Positions 52,363 through 61,334 of a DNA stretch of 64,000 nt are shown piece by piece; position 1 is the stretch's first letter; each line of letters begins with the position of its first letter. The stretch lies in the NCBI RefSeq assembly GCF_002224225.1, contig NZ_NJGG01000001.1, positions 463,374 through 527,373 of the forward strand, given 5' to 3'. Below the pieces are notes generated by a model. It had not been told where the DNA came from. It saw only the letters and a program-made list of their open reading frames with translations, and did no database searches. Source of the DNA: Polynucleobacter cosmopolitanus. GTDB lineage: Bacteria > Pseudomonadota > Gammaproteobacteria > Burkholderiales > Burkholderiaceae. The translations under genes were made by a program, and so were the position numbers.

Positions 52363-52749
52363 ATGACAGAGCAAACCAAACCAAATAACAATATGGATGC
52401 CATCAAACGATTGGCCGATGTGGTGGATGCTCGTCGTGCTGATTTTTTAGCAGGCAAAGCCAATCCTGATGTTTCATATATTGCCAAGCTGTTCAGTAAA
52501 GGCGATGACGCAATCTTGAAAAAGATTGGCGAAGAGGCTGCTGAGACTGTGATGGCTGCCAAAGATAGTCGCTTCGCGAACTTGGCCCCAGAAATGCAAA
52601 GCAAGTTGGTGGGCGAGATTGCCGATCTTTGGTTCCACTGTTTCGTGGCTTTGTCTCAGTTCAATTTGCGTCCTGAAGATGTGATTGCTGAGTTAGAACG
52701 CCGCGAAGGGGTTTCTGGCATTGCTGAAAAAGCGGCCAGAAAATCTTGA
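52363..52749 (+). CDS. hisE: Phosphoribosyl-ATP pyrophosphatase
   Basis: Hydrolyses PR-ATP to PR-AMP, step two. The MazG-type helical protein carries [20 protein letters not shown], with the metal-binding EEXXE pattern, and [14 protein letters not shown] 52363 (128 residues) is preferred to TTG 52357; an ATG at 52393 is a further possibility since no ribosome site is clear. Confidence 0.94.
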   Translation: MTEQTKPNNNMDAIKRLADVVDARRADFLAGKANPDVSYIAKLFSKGDDAILKKIGEEAAETVMAAKDSRFANLAPEMQSKLVGEIADLWFHCFVALSQFNLRPEDVIAELERREGVSGIAEKAARKS

Positions 52750-52804
52750 CCATCCCAATCGCCCTGACTATTTTAATTACCACCATTCATCAAAATTTGA
52801 GCCT

Positions 52805-53182
52805 ATGAGCGCACCTGCTAGTCACGATCACTCAGAAAATTGCATTTTTTGCAAAATCATTGCAGGTCAAATACCGAGTAAAAAAGTCTTTGAGGACGAG
52901 GAGTTATTTGCCTTTCATGACATAAATCCAGCCGCGCCGGTTCATTTTCTGGTTGTGCCTAAGCGTCATTTTGCGAATTTAATGGTCACCACTAGCGCAG
53001 ATGGTGAATTACTGGGTAGAATGTTAACAATTGCACCGCGCCTTGCCCAAGAGCAAGGATGCCGCCCTGGCGACTCCGGGGGCTTTCGTGTAGTTATCAA
53101 TAACGGTGTAGATGGTGGTCAAGAGGTTTACCATTTGCACATGCATGTGATGGGTGGCCCCCGTCCGTGGAATAAAAACTAA
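52805..53182 (+). CDS. hinT: HIT family purine nucleoside phosphoramidase (HinT-like)
   Basis: A 125-residue histidine-triad hydrolase of adenosine phosphoramidates. It has the CIFCKIIAGQIPSKK start, the HFLVVPKRH strand and the active-site triad HLHMHVMGG. Placement after hisE and before tatA is conserved in Burkholderiales. Confidence 0.93.
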   Translation: MSAPASHDHSENCIFCKIIAGQIPSKKVFEDEELFAFHDINPAAPVHFLVVPKRHFANLMVTTSADGELLGRMLTIAPRLAQEQGCRPGDSGGFRVVINNGVDGGQEVYHLHMHVMGGPRPWNKN

Positions 53183-53195
53183 TTAGGAGTTAAAA

Positions 53196-53435
53196 ATGGG
53201 TTCATTTAGCGTTTGGCATTGGATTATTGTTTTAGTGATCGTTCTTTTGGTGTTCGGTACTAAAAAATTGCGCAACATTGGTTCAGATTTGGGCGGAGCT
53301 GTTAAAGGCTTCAAAGATGGCATGAAGAATGGCGAAGAAAAGCCAGCGGATACTTCTAACCCTGCTACTCAAATCCAAGGTCAGAACGATGGCAAGACAG
53401 TGGATGTTCAAGCCAAGGATGTGAACAGAGGTTAA
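53196..53435 (+). CDS. tatA: Sec-independent translocase subunit TatA
   Basis: TatA oligomers open the membrane for folded, twin-arginine-tagged proteins. The 79-residue product has an N-terminal membrane helix ([14 protein letters not shown]), the hinge [14 protein letters not shown], an amphipathic helix and a charged tail. TAGGAG precedes the ATG. Confidence 0.95.
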   Translation: MGSFSVWHWIIVLVIVLLVFGTKKLRNIGSDLGGAVKGFKDGMKNGEEKPADTSNPATQIQGQNDGKTVDVQAKDVNRG

Positions 53436-53522
53436 GACCTCCAAGCATTGGGTGTGTTTGTCATTACTGGTACACACACCTCTGCTTGATACACACCATC
53501 ATTATTTTTAAGTTCATTTGAC

Positions 53523-54011
53523 ATGATCGATCTTGGAGTTTCCAAGCTCGCCCTCATTGCGGTAGTCGCATTGGTGGTGATTGGTCCTGAGCGTTTACCA
53601 AAGGTTGCTCGCATGGCGGGTAATTTGTTAGGTCGTGCTCAGCGCTACATGGCTGAAGTGAAAAGTGAAGTCAATCGTCAAGTTGAGTTGGATGAGCTGA
53701 AGAAGATGCAGCAAGCTGCAACTTCTGCCGTGAAAGATGTTGAGTCCAGCATCAATCAAGTCACGAGCGAGGCGAGTTCGAGTTTGAATGACCCTGAGTT
53801 CAGTTATGACTTTGATAACAACTATGCTGTGCGTGAACCTAAAACAAATGTGCGCCAGGGTCGTGATAGTTGGGGTGTGAAGAAAACAGCGATGCCTCAG
53901 TGGTACAAGCGCAATACTGGCGTGAAAACCAAGATTCAATCAGGCGCTGCCAGAGTGAAGCGTTTTCGTCGTGCTGTGAGTCAGCAAAAAACACCAAAAT
54001 CATTTTTCTAA
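53523..54011 (+). CDS. tatB: Sec-independent translocase subunit TatB
   Basis: TatB with TatC recognises twin-arginine signals. The 162-residue protein starts MIDLGVSKLALIAVVALVVIG-like with a membrane helix, then GPERLPKVARMAGNLLGRAQ and a charged helical region. 87 nt after tatA. Confidence 0.94.
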   Translation: MIDLGVSKLALIAVVALVVIGPERLPKVARMAGNLLGRAQRYMAEVKSEVNRQVELDELKKMQQAATSAVKDVESSINQVTSEASSSLNDPEFSYDFDNNYAVREPKTNVRQGRDSWGVKKTAMPQWYKRNTGVKTKIQSGAARVKRFRRAVSQQKTPKSFF

Positions 54012-54030
54012 GAGCGCAAGTATTTAAACC

Positions 54031-54822
54031 ATGTCACAAAATCAAACACCTGAAGCAGATAAAGAAGACGGAATCCAAGAAACATTCCTGTCTCATTTAT
54101 TTGAGCTGCGTGATCGCTTGATCAAAGCAGTCGGTGCTTTGTTGTTGGTGTTTTTGTGTTTGGTGTATTGGGCGCCGGATATTTTCCATTTGTTCTCTAA
54201 GCCATTACTTGATGCTTTACCCAGTGGTGGCAAGATGATCGTGACTGATGTCACAGGTTCATTCTTCGTACCAATGAAGGTGACCATGTTGGTGGCGTTC
54301 TTGGGTGCTTTGCCTGTGATCATGTATCAGTTATGGGCTTTTATTGCGCCAGGTTTGTATAACCACGAGCGTCAATTGATCCTACCGATTGTGACCAGCA
54401 GTTATTTGTTGTTCATCGCTGGTATGGCATTTGCCTACTTCTTGGTATTTCCAACCGTGTTTCAATTCATGGCGCATTACAACGCACCCTTAGGTGCTGA
54501 TATGGCCACCGACATTGATAAGTATTTGAGTTTTGCCATGACCACGTTCTTGGCATTTGGTTTGACTTTCGAGGTACCCGTGGTTGTGGTGGTGTTGGTG
54601 AAATTGGGCATGGTCAGAATTGCAAAGCTCAAAGAGATCCGTCCTTACGTGATCGTCGGTGCTTTCGTGATTGCTGCAGTTGTGACGCCACCAGATGTGT
54701 TGTCACAATTATTGTTGGCTGTGCCTCTTTGCATCTTGTATGAGTTGGGTATTTTTGTGGCCAGGTTCTATGAGAAGAAGTTGGATCCTGCAGAAGAGAC
54801 TGAAGCAGCTTCAGCGAATTAA
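54031..54822 (+). CDS. tatC: Sec-independent translocase subunit TatC
   Basis: TatC is the signal-peptide receptor, a six-helix membrane protein. The 263-residue product has the N-terminal FLSHLFELRDRLIKA, the cytosolic-loop FIAPGLYNHERQLI and FGLTFEVPVVVVVLVKLG (conserved Phe/Glu). tatABC is complete, consistent with export of Rieske-type and other cofactor proteins. Confidence 0.96.
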   Translation: MSQNQTPEADKEDGIQETFLSHLFELRDRLIKAVGALLLVFLCLVYWAPDIFHLFSKPLLDALPSGGKMIVTDVTGSFFVPMKVTMLVAFLGALPVIMYQLWAFIAPGLYNHERQLILPIVTSSYLLFIAGMAFAYFLVFPTVFQFMAHYNAPLGADMATDIDKYLSFAMTTFLAFGLTFEVPVVVVVLVKLGMVRIAKLKEIRPYVIVGAFVIAAVVTPPDVLSQLLLAVPLCILYELGIFVARFYEKKLDPAEETEAASAN

Positions 54823-54873
54823 TTTACGAATTAAATTAGTTAGAAATATAAAAAGTAAATAGTTAAAACTAAG

Positions 54874-56499
54874 TTATTTAATTTGCACCATTTCCATGAG
54901 TTTTTCTAAGCGATAACGTCGCTGTCTTAAATTACCTTCATCCAAGCTGTTACTAAGTTCTGCATTGGCAAATGCTTTGCTGGCCATCATCAATGCTTTG
55001 CGTTGTTCAAGCGTTTCAATCAGAATCAGTCGTGGTGTTGAGCGCGGCAGTTCTGCTCTGATGTCTACCACGGCACCATGTTCATGTTGGATGGCTGCAA
55101 TGTCAGCGAGCAGCAATTCTGCTTTCGATAAATTTAACTGATTCGCCACAAGCACCCGATGACACATGAGAAGTATTTCTCCAGTGAAGCGATGAGAGTT
55201 TTCAGTCATGGCTTGAGCAACAGCGCTGGCTAGTTGATGCCAATCGTTTGCCTTGGGATTGGAGTGACTTTCCATGATTTTAGAAAGTAATTCTTGTGCT
55301 TCGGTCACGCCTTGTTGCGAGGCATGCCACACCCAATAAGAGGCTTGTAAGCCTTCAACTTCTTCTGATAGTTGTGCGCGTTTGCGCCAGAGAGCCGCAC
55401 CTTTGCGATATTGAGCTTGAGGATGTCCGAGATCGGCCGCTTTATCAAAATAAGTATCGCTGTCTTCAGCGCTGTAGCCAGAGTATTGAGGCATGCGATT
55501 AATCAGACCCAGTGCGTACCAAGCTTCTCGTTCACCGTGATTGGCAGCAAGCTTGAGCCAATAGACTGCGCGCTTTAAGCGCGCGTTACCAGAGTTTGTT
55601 TTTGCTTCGGCAGCTGTCGAATCGTTTTTATCGTTACCAATGACTTCATCAACTGTTGTGTCTAATTTAGCAAGGCGCAAGCCCATGGCAAGTTGTGCTG
55701 GAACATGACCCAGCTCAGCAGCGATTTCTAATGCATCAGCATTTTGTAGCTGTTGCCATCCTGCCCAGTAAATGGGGAGGTGTTCTTGTTGGTGTTTTTT
55801 ATTGCTGAGTAAGCTCGGTAGGTGCATCTTCAATGCGGGCACCAAGCTGGCATCAATACCTTGATTAAAGGAGAAGCCTAAAGAAAGTAAGCTGCTTAAA
55901 CCGATGTCATTAGATTGAGTCGCCAATGAGGCGATGATTTTTTTTGAGCGATCAACATCCAAGGTGCCTAAGCGACCATCTTGTAAGCATTGAGCGAGTA
56001 ATTTTTTAGCAGAAGCTTGCTCATTGAAAGAAGATAAGTCGGCCAACTCTTCTAAATAGCGATGAGCGAGTGTGAGAAATGATTCAAGGCCACCAGCATC
56101 GCTCCAATTTTTCTCAGACATTTGTGCAAATGCCAAAGCAGTGATGGGTGTTTCAGAGATTTGATTTGTTTGAGGTGAAAATTGTGAGATGGCTTGTGCC
56201 ATCAGCCATCTGGCGCGGGTGTGTCCTGCATTAGCAGCTAATAAAAGGCATTTCCATGCAAAGGGCGCTTGGCTTGAGGAGAGGTTGATCGAGAGTTCAA
56301 GCTGATCAGCCACAAAATTAAATATTTCTTCACTAAATCCGATACTTACGGTTGCTTTCTCAAGCCAAAGCAAAGCATTTTGAGAGTTTTTGGGCACTCC
56401 ATCGTCCCCAAGCATATAAATATGGCCTATTTTCTGTTGCGCCAAAGCATCACCAGAACGGGCTAATTTCATGATTTTCAGGAATTCTCTGCTTGCCAT
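54874..56499 (-). CDS. Sel1-like/TPR repeat protein of unknown function
   Basis: A 541-residue protein without a clear signal peptide, made of Sel1-like alpha-alpha repeats. Examples are ALAQQKIGHIYMLGDDGVPK with NALLWLEKA near the N-terminus, AVYWLKLAANHGEREAWYAL in the middle, and DKAADLGHPQAQYRKGAALW further on. Such proteins are scaffolds or adaptors; the partner here is unknown. It faces the convergent tatC gene and is divergent from the first porin. Confidence 0.75.
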   Translation of the reverse strand: MASREFLKIMKLARSGDALAQQKIGHIYMLGDDGVPKNSQNALLWLEKATVSIGFSEEIFNFVADQLELSINLSSSQAPFAWKCLLLAANAGHTRARWLMAQAISQFSPQTNQISETPITALAFAQMSEKNWSDAGGLESFLTLAHRYLEELADLSSFNEQASAKKLLAQCLQDGRLGTLDVDRSKKIIASLATQSNDIGLSSLLSLGFSFNQGIDASLVPALKMHLPSLLSNKKHQQEHLPIYWAGWQQLQNADALEIAAELGHVPAQLAMGLRLAKLDTTVDEVIGNDKNDSTAAEAKTNSGNARLKRAVYWLKLAANHGEREAWYALGLINRMPQYSGYSAEDSDTYFDKAADLGHPQAQYRKGAALWRKRAQLSEEVEGLQASYWVWHASQQGVTEAQELLSKIMESHSNPKANDWHQLASAVAQAMTENSHRFTGEILLMCHRVLVANQLNLSKAELLLADIAAIQHEHGAVVDIRAELPRSTPRLILIETLEQRKALMMASKAFANAELSNSLDEGNLRQRRYRLEKLMEMVQIK

Positions 56500-56742
56500 G
56501 TGACAAAAATACCTTTTTTATTAGGGTTAATATGTATTTAACACCTAATTTCTCTTGAAATACAGCGAATTAAAAATGATTTGTTGCGTAGATGCAACAC
56601 TATGTGAATTTCTTCTAAAAATCGACAGAGAAACACCCCCGCAGCCCCGCAACTACACATTAAGCGTCATAGACATGTTGCAGTATGGCCAGGTCCCTAG
56701 ATTAACTAGGTACGTTTATTTCACATTTTTGGAGATTTACGA
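56500..56742 (+). other. Intergenic region and probable leader before porin 1
   Basis: A 243-nt gap between divergent genes. It holds two small hairpins, TGTTGC-GTAGAT-GCAACA (56582-56599) and CCTAG-ATTAA-CTAGG (56696-56710), and ends with a ribosome site and spacer (TTTGGAGATTTACGA) identical to that of porin 2. I see no convincing gene. A long porin 5' leader is likely but no clear promoter is called. Confidence 0.5.
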
Positions 56743-57903
56743 ATGAAAAAATCATTATTAGCACTAGCTGCTTTGTCAGCATTTGCAACAGCAGCACAAG
56801 CTCAGTCATCAGTTCAAGTTTACGGTATTTTGGATATGGGCTATGCTTCAGAGTCTAAGACAGCTACTACTGCAGCAGCAGCAGCTCAAGGCACAACTAC
56901 AAAAGCTAAAGCAGTTGGTGCTTCAGAAGGTTTGTCTGGTTCACGTTTAGGTTTCCGTGGTACTGAGGACCTAGGTGGTGGTTTGACAGCTGGCTTCACA
57001 TATGAATTAGGTTTGAACGTTGGTGAGAGCACAGCAGCTCACTCAGTTCGTCAATCATTGCTTTCATTAAGCGACAAAAATTTGGGTACATTGAGTTTCG
57101 GCCGTGGTAACACATTGGGCAAAAACACAAATGATGGTTTCACAGCATTTGGTGGTGGTGGTGACTTTGAGCAAGGTTCTGTTACTCTAGAAATTACACG
57201 TGGTGAAGAGCAAGGCGAAGCAGTTTCTAAAAAAATTAAGCCAATCGTTGACCGTAACTCAAACCAAGTTACCTATGTTTCACCAAGCTTTAGCGGTGTA
57301 ACTGTATCTGCTCAGCTATACGCTAAGTCATCTGATAAAGATGCAGCAGCAAACACAGGTAAGGATGAAACAAGTGGTACAGCATTCCAGTTAGCATATG
57401 CTGGTAACGGTATTACTGCTGCCTACACACGTTCACAATTGGATACAGAAGTTGAGGCTGCTGCTGCTGTTGCTGCAACTTGTACAGGCGTAGCTACACC
57501 GGTTGGTTGTAACAACGGTACTGCAGCTGTATCAGCTTCTAAAACAGAAATCACACTTGACCAGTTTGGTGCTACATACACAATGGGCGCGATCAAGGCA
57601 TTTGGTCTTTACAACTCTGCTAAGTACAAAGCTTCAGCAACAGCTGCAGAAGATCAAAACAAAGGCTACGATATTGGTGCAACATATACAATGGGTAAAA
57701 CAACATTGTTAGCATCTATTGGTGATGGCGAAATCAAAACTGCTGCTGGTGTAGTTACTGATGTTAAAGGTATGCAAGCTCAAGTTCGTTACGAGTTAAG
57801 CAAGCGCACTACTGCTTACGCTCTATACGGCAAAACTGAGTTTGAAGGTACAAACAAAGGTGAGTCAGACGTTTCTATGATTGGTATTCGTCACTCATTC
57901 TAA
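56743..57903 (+). CDS. Outer-membrane porin, OmpC-like betaproteobacterial family (porin 1)
   Basis: A 386-residue trimeric beta-barrel porin for passive uptake of small hydrophilic solutes. It has a signal peptide cut after AAQA (about residue 20), the mature start QSSVQVYGILDMGY, the conserved early block SRLGFRGTEDLGGGLTAGF, and a C-terminal Phe (IGIRHSF) as required for BAM-dependent assembly. Two extracellular cysteines lie in an Ala-rich loop (about 247-255). It is an inverted paralogue of the porin at 62619-63749, with identical ends at DNA level. Confidence 0.95.
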   Translation: MKKSLLALAALSAFATAAQAQSSVQVYGILDMGYASESKTATTAAAAAQGTTTKAKAVGASEGLSGSRLGFRGTEDLGGGLTAGFTYELGLNVGESTAAHSVRQSLLSLSDKNLGTLSFGRGNTLGKNTNDGFTAFGGGGDFEQGSVTLEITRGEEQGEAVSKKIKPIVDRNSNQVTYVSPSFSGVTVSAQLYAKSSDKDAAANTGKDETSGTAFQLAYAGNGITAAYTRSQLDTEVEAAAAVAATCTGVATPVGCNNGTAAVSASKTEITLDQFGATYTMGAIKAFGLYNSAKYKASATAAEDQNKGYDIGATYTMGKTTLLASIGDGEIKTAAGVVTDVKGMQAQVRYELSKRTTAYALYGKTEFEGTNKGESDVSMIGIRHSF

Positions 57904-57928
57904 TTTCTCGCTGGCCTAGCCAGTTAGA
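57898..57928 (+). repeat. 3' repeat shared with porin 2 (copy 1)
   Basis: A 31-nt segment spanning the last sense codon, the stop and 25 nt of 3' UTR. It is identical, in inverted orientation, to 62594-62624. It contains the small hairpin CTGGC-CTA-GCCAG. Confidence 0.85.
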
Positions 57929-57942
57929 TTTAGCTTGTATGG

Positions 57943-57975
57943 AAACCCACTCTTCGGAGTGGGTTTTTTCTTTTT
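57943..57975 (+). terminator. Intrinsic terminator of porin 1
   Basis: AAACCCACTC / GAGTGGGTTT with a TTCG tetraloop (57943-57966), followed by TTTCTTTTT. Textbook strong terminator. Confidence 0.92.
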
Positions 57976-58116
57976 AAGCATTTAATGGACTTTTCGTCCC
58001 ATCCTAGGGCAAATGCTCTACCTTTTCATGGGTAAATCTGCTAAAAAGTATAAATCCGGCTTTTTGCCTGATTAGGTCTGTTTTCGGTTCGTTTTAATAA
58101 CAATGAAGGAGCAGTA

Positions 58117-59013
58117 ATGAAAAAGAATCTATTGGTTGCAGCATTATTAGGTTTGGGCGTGATCGCCACAGCACAAGCTGACACTTTGGCAAAAATCAAG
58201 TCATCAAGCGCCGTAACAATGGGTGTGCGTGAGTCTTCAGGCGCATTGTCATACACAGTGGGTGACGGCAAGTTTGCTGGTTACCACGTAGAAATTTGCC
58301 AACGCGTTTTGGGCGATGTGCAAAAACAATTGAAATTAAACAAGCTAGATATCAAATATCAAGCTGTGACTTCACAAAATCGTTTGCCATTGGTGGCTAA
58401 CGGTACAGTTGATATTGAGTGTGGTTCAACAACAAACAATGCAACACGTCAAAAAGACGTGGCTTTTGCTGTAACAACATATGTTGAAGAAGTTCGTATT
58501 GCTGTTAAAGCAAACTCTGGCATCACTTCTTTGAACCAGTTGGCTGGCAAGAAAGTGGCTACAACAACAGGAACAACATCCGTTCAGTTGTTGCGTAAGC
58601 ACGAGCGTGCTGCAAACGTGAACTTTGATGAAGTATTTGGTAAAGACCATGCTGACAGCTTCTTGTTGTTAGAGTCTGGTCGTGCTGATGCATTCGTAAT
58701 GGACGGCTCAATCTTGGCCGGTAACATTGCCAACGCTAAGAACCCAGCTGATTTCAAAATCGTTGGCGAAGTTATTGCAGTTGAGCCAATCGCGATCATG
58801 ATCCGTAAAGATGACCCAGCGTTCAAGAAGTCTGTGGACGACAGCATCAAGAAGATGATGAAAGACGGCACATTGGCTAAATTGTGGGACAAGTGGTTCT
58901 TGCAACCAATTCCACCAAAAGGCAATAAAGTTGGTTTAGCTTTGTCTGCAAGTACAAAAGACGCCTGGGCTAATCCAAACGACAAACCTGCTGAAGACTA
59001 CGCTAAGAAGTAA
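58117..59013 (+). CDS. gltI: Glutamate/aspartate ABC transporter, periplasmic binding protein
   Basis: A 298-residue family 3 solute-binding protein. A signal peptide ends at AQA (about residue 21). Family segments are SYTVGDGKFAGYHVEICQRV, VDIECGSTTNNATRQKDVAF, GTTSVQLLRKHERA and ESGRADAFVMDG, matching GltI/AatJ-type acidic amino acid binders. AAGGAG precedes the ATG. Three transport subunits follow on the same strand. Confidence 0.92.
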   Translation: MKKNLLVAALLGLGVIATAQADTLAKIKSSSAVTMGVRESSGALSYTVGDGKFAGYHVEICQRVLGDVQKQLKLNKLDIKYQAVTSQNRLPLVANGTVDIECGSTTNNATRQKDVAFAVTTYVEEVRIAVKANSGITSLNQLAGKKVATTTGTTSVQLLRKHERAANVNFDEVFGKDHADSFLLLESGRADAFVMDGSILAGNIANAKNPADFKIVGEVIAVEPIAIMIRKDDPAFKKSVDDSIKKMMKDGTLAKLWDKWFLQPIPPKGNKVGLALSASTKDAWANPNDKPAEDYAKK

Positions 59014-59055
59014 TTCCCTAACCAAGTATTAAGTAGTAGAAAGTAAACACATTAG

Positions 59056-59823
59056 ATGTCTTGGAATTGGGAAGTATTTTGTAAAAGTACTTTAGAAGAA
59101 GATTTCTCACCGGTGTGCTTTGGCACCGGTGGAGAAATTACTTATTTAGACTGGATGTTATCTGCTTGGGGCTGGACCTTATCAGTTTCAGCCCTGGGTC
59201 TTTTTGTGGCCATGATTTTGGGTGTCTTGATGGGCACTTTAAGAACTTTGCCCCCCGATAATTTGATGACCCGAGCGCTGGCTTTATTAGGCACGGTTTG
59301 GGTCGAGTTATTCAGAAATATCCCCGTATTGGTTCAGGTTTTTCTTTGGTATCACGTGATACCCGCTTTATTTCCTGTGATGAAGGGCTTCCCTTCATTT
59401 GTATTGGTGAGTTTGGCCTTGGGCTTCTTCACTTCTGCTCGTATTGCAGAACAAGTCAGAGCCGGTATTGGCTCTTTGCCTAGAGGGCAGCGATACGCCG
59501 CACTGGCAGTTGGTTTAACCACCACTCAGTCATACCGCTATGTGATTTTGCCCATGGCTTTACGCATCGTGATTCCACCATTGACATCAGAGTCAATGAA
59601 CATCATTAAAAACTCTTCTGTGGCTTTTGCTGTTTCAGTTGCGGAGCTGACTTTGTTTGCTATGCAAGCACAAGAAGAGACCTCCAGAGGCATTGAAATT
59701 TATTTAGGCGTGACAGCCTTGTACGTGGTTTCTGCTTTGAGTGTGAACCGTGTCATGGCTTTCATTGAATCTAGAACCAGAGTGCCTGGTTTCATTGCTG
59801 CAGCAAGCAGCGGTGGTCATTAA
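59056..59823 (+). CDS. gltJ: Glutamate/aspartate ABC transporter permease GltJ
   Basis: A 255-residue permease of the His/Glu/Gln/Arg family. An N-terminal periplasm-type extension precedes the first membrane helix (about 35-60). The EAA-like loop is seen as RAGIGSLPRGQRYAALAVGL. The ribosome site is weak, and a strong hairpin starts 46 nt after the ATG. Confidence 0.92.
   Translation: MSWNWEVFCKSTLEEDFSPVCFGTGGEITYLDWMLSAWGWTLSVSALGLFVAMILGVLMGTLRTLPPDNLMTRALALLGTVWVELFRNIPVLVQVFLWYHVIPALFPVMKGFPSFVLVSLALGFFTSARIAEQVRAGIGSLPRGQRYAALAVGLTTTQSYRYVILPMALRIVIPPLTSESMNIIKNSSVAFAVSVAELTLFAMQAQEETSRGIEIYLGVTALYVVSALSVNRVMAFIESRTRVPGFIAAASSGGH
59102..59138 (+). promoter_or_regulatory. Strong intragenic hairpin at the start of gltJ
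   Basis: Arms 59103-59115 and 59124-59137 pair over 13 bp with one bulged G; the core is ACCGGTG / CACCGGT and the loop 8 nt. It lies over codons 16-28 of gltJ, just after the highly expressed binding-protein gene. It may limit translation or protect the gltI mRNA 3' end. Confidence 0.5.
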
Positions 59824-59836
59824 GAAAGATAAATAA

Positions 59837-60502
59837 ATGAATATTGATCTTTCTTTTTATAGCTGGGAGCTCATCCGAAGTTATGTCTTGAGTGGCTTGG
59901 TGTTCAGTATCCAGTTAACCGTGATTGCCACGGTGGGTGGTATTTTCTTTGGCACTCTTTTAGCTTTGATGCGTCTATCAGGCAATAAGTGGTTAGAGAT
60001 ACCTGCAGCGACTTATGTGAACACGATGCGCTCGATTCCATTGGTGATGGTGATTCTCTGGTTCTTTTTATTGATGCCAGCCATTCTTGGTAAACCAATT
60101 GGCGCTGAACTATCAGCCATCATCACTTTTGTTGCTTTTGAAGCTGCCTTCTTTTGCGAAATCATGCGCTCAGGCATTCAATCGATTCCTAGAGGGCAAA
60201 TCCATGCTGGCCAAGCCATGGGCATGACCTATTCGCAAAACATGCGTTTGATCATTTTGCCGCAAGCCTTTAGGAACATGATTCCGGTACTACTCACGCA
60301 AACCATCATTTTGTTCCAGGACACATCCTTGGTTTATGCCATCGGTGCTTATGACATGCTCAAAGGTTTTGAAGTGGCCGGCAAAAACTTTGGTCGTCCA
60401 ATTGAAACTTATTTAGCTGCAGCCGTGATTTATTTCTTGATCTGCTTTAGCTTATCAAGGCTTGTCAGGGTGTTGCAGCAACGTGTCGCGATTATTCGTT
60501 AA
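59837..60502 (+). CDS. gltK: Glutamate/aspartate ABC transporter permease GltK
   Basis: The second permease, 221 residues, with the family features GLVFSIQLTVIATVGGIFFG, the EAA-type loop RSGIQSIPRGQIHAGQAMGM and the C-terminal membrane segments. It follows gltJ by 13 nt. Confidence 0.92.
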   Translation: MNIDLSFYSWELIRSYVLSGLVFSIQLTVIATVGGIFFGTLLALMRLSGNKWLEIPAATYVNTMRSIPLVMVILWFFLLMPAILGKPIGAELSAIITFVAFEAAFFCEIMRSGIQSIPRGQIHAGQAMGMTYSQNMRLIILPQAFRNMIPVLLTQTIILFQDTSLVYAIGAYDMLKGFEVAGKNFGRPIETYLAAAVIYFLICFSLSRLVRVLQQRVAIIR

Positions 60503-60560
60503 AACATAATAAGTAACTCAATAAATTAAATATCAAACAACAAAGACATAAGAGATCACC

Positions 60561-61295
60561 ATGATTGAAATGAAAAACGTCTCCAAGTGGTATGGCAATT
60601 TCCAAGTATTAACTGATTGCACCACTGACATTAAAAAAGGCGAGGTCGTTGTTGTTTGTGGGCCATCGGGTTCTGGTAAATCCACATTAATTAAAACAAT
60701 CAATGCATTAGAGCCATTTCAAAAAGGTGAAATCACCGTTGATGGTATTGCTGTTCATGACCCAAAAACCAATTTACCTAAATTGCGCTCAAGAGTGGGC
60801 ATGGTGTTCCAACACTTTGAATTATTCCCGCATTTATCTGTCACTGAAAACTTGACCTTGGCTCAAATCAAGGTGCTCGGTCGAAGCCCCAGCGATGCTC
60901 TTGCTCATGGCTTGAAATACTTAGATCGCGTAGGCTTATCGGCTCAAAAAGATAAATTCCCGGGTCAGCTATCAGGCGGTCAACAGCAACGCGTGGCGAT
61001 TGCACGAGCTTTGAGCATGGATCCAATTGTGATGTTGTTTGATGAGCCCACATCCGCTCTAGACCCTGAAATGGTGGGTGAGGTATTGGATGTGATGGTT
61101 CAGCTTGCTCATGAAGGGATGACCATGATGTGCGTGACCCACGAAATGGGTTTTGCCAGAAAAGTCAGCAATCGCGTGATTTTCATGGATCAGGGCAAGA
61201 TTGTTGAAGATTGTCCGAAGGATGATTTCTTTAACAAACCCGAAGAAAGATCACCAAGGGCAAAAGATTTCTTATCTAAGATCTTGGCGCATTAA
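60561..61295 (+). CDS. gltL: Glutamate/aspartate ABC transporter ATPase GltL
   Basis: The 244-residue ATPase has Walker [10 protein letters not shown], signature [15 protein letters not shown], Walker [14 protein letters not shown] and the H-loop CVTHEMGFA. It completes the gltIJKL transporter. No intrinsic terminator was found in the 39-nt gap before the convergent recombinase gene. Confidence 0.94.
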   Translation: MIEMKNVSKWYGNFQVLTDCTTDIKKGEVVVVCGPSGSGKSTLIKTINALEPFQKGEITVDGIAVHDPKTNLPKLRSRVGMVFQHFELFPHLSVTENLTLAQIKVLGRSPSDALAHGLKYLDRVGLSAQKDKFPGQLSGGQQQRVAIARALSMDPIVMLFDEPTSALDPEMVGEVLDVMVQLAHEGMTMMCVTHEMGFARKVSNRVIFMDQGKIVEDCPKDDFFNKPEERSPRAKDFLSKILAH

Positions 61296-61334
61296 ATTCC
61301 ACACTAAATAAATATTGCTGTATTACGTTTTTAA

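Noticed and set aside
56555..56746. A 63-codon open frame ending over the porin 1 start, as a possible leader peptide
   Set aside because: It would need a TTG start without a ribosome site, and its composition does not resemble a protein. It is more likely untranslated leader.
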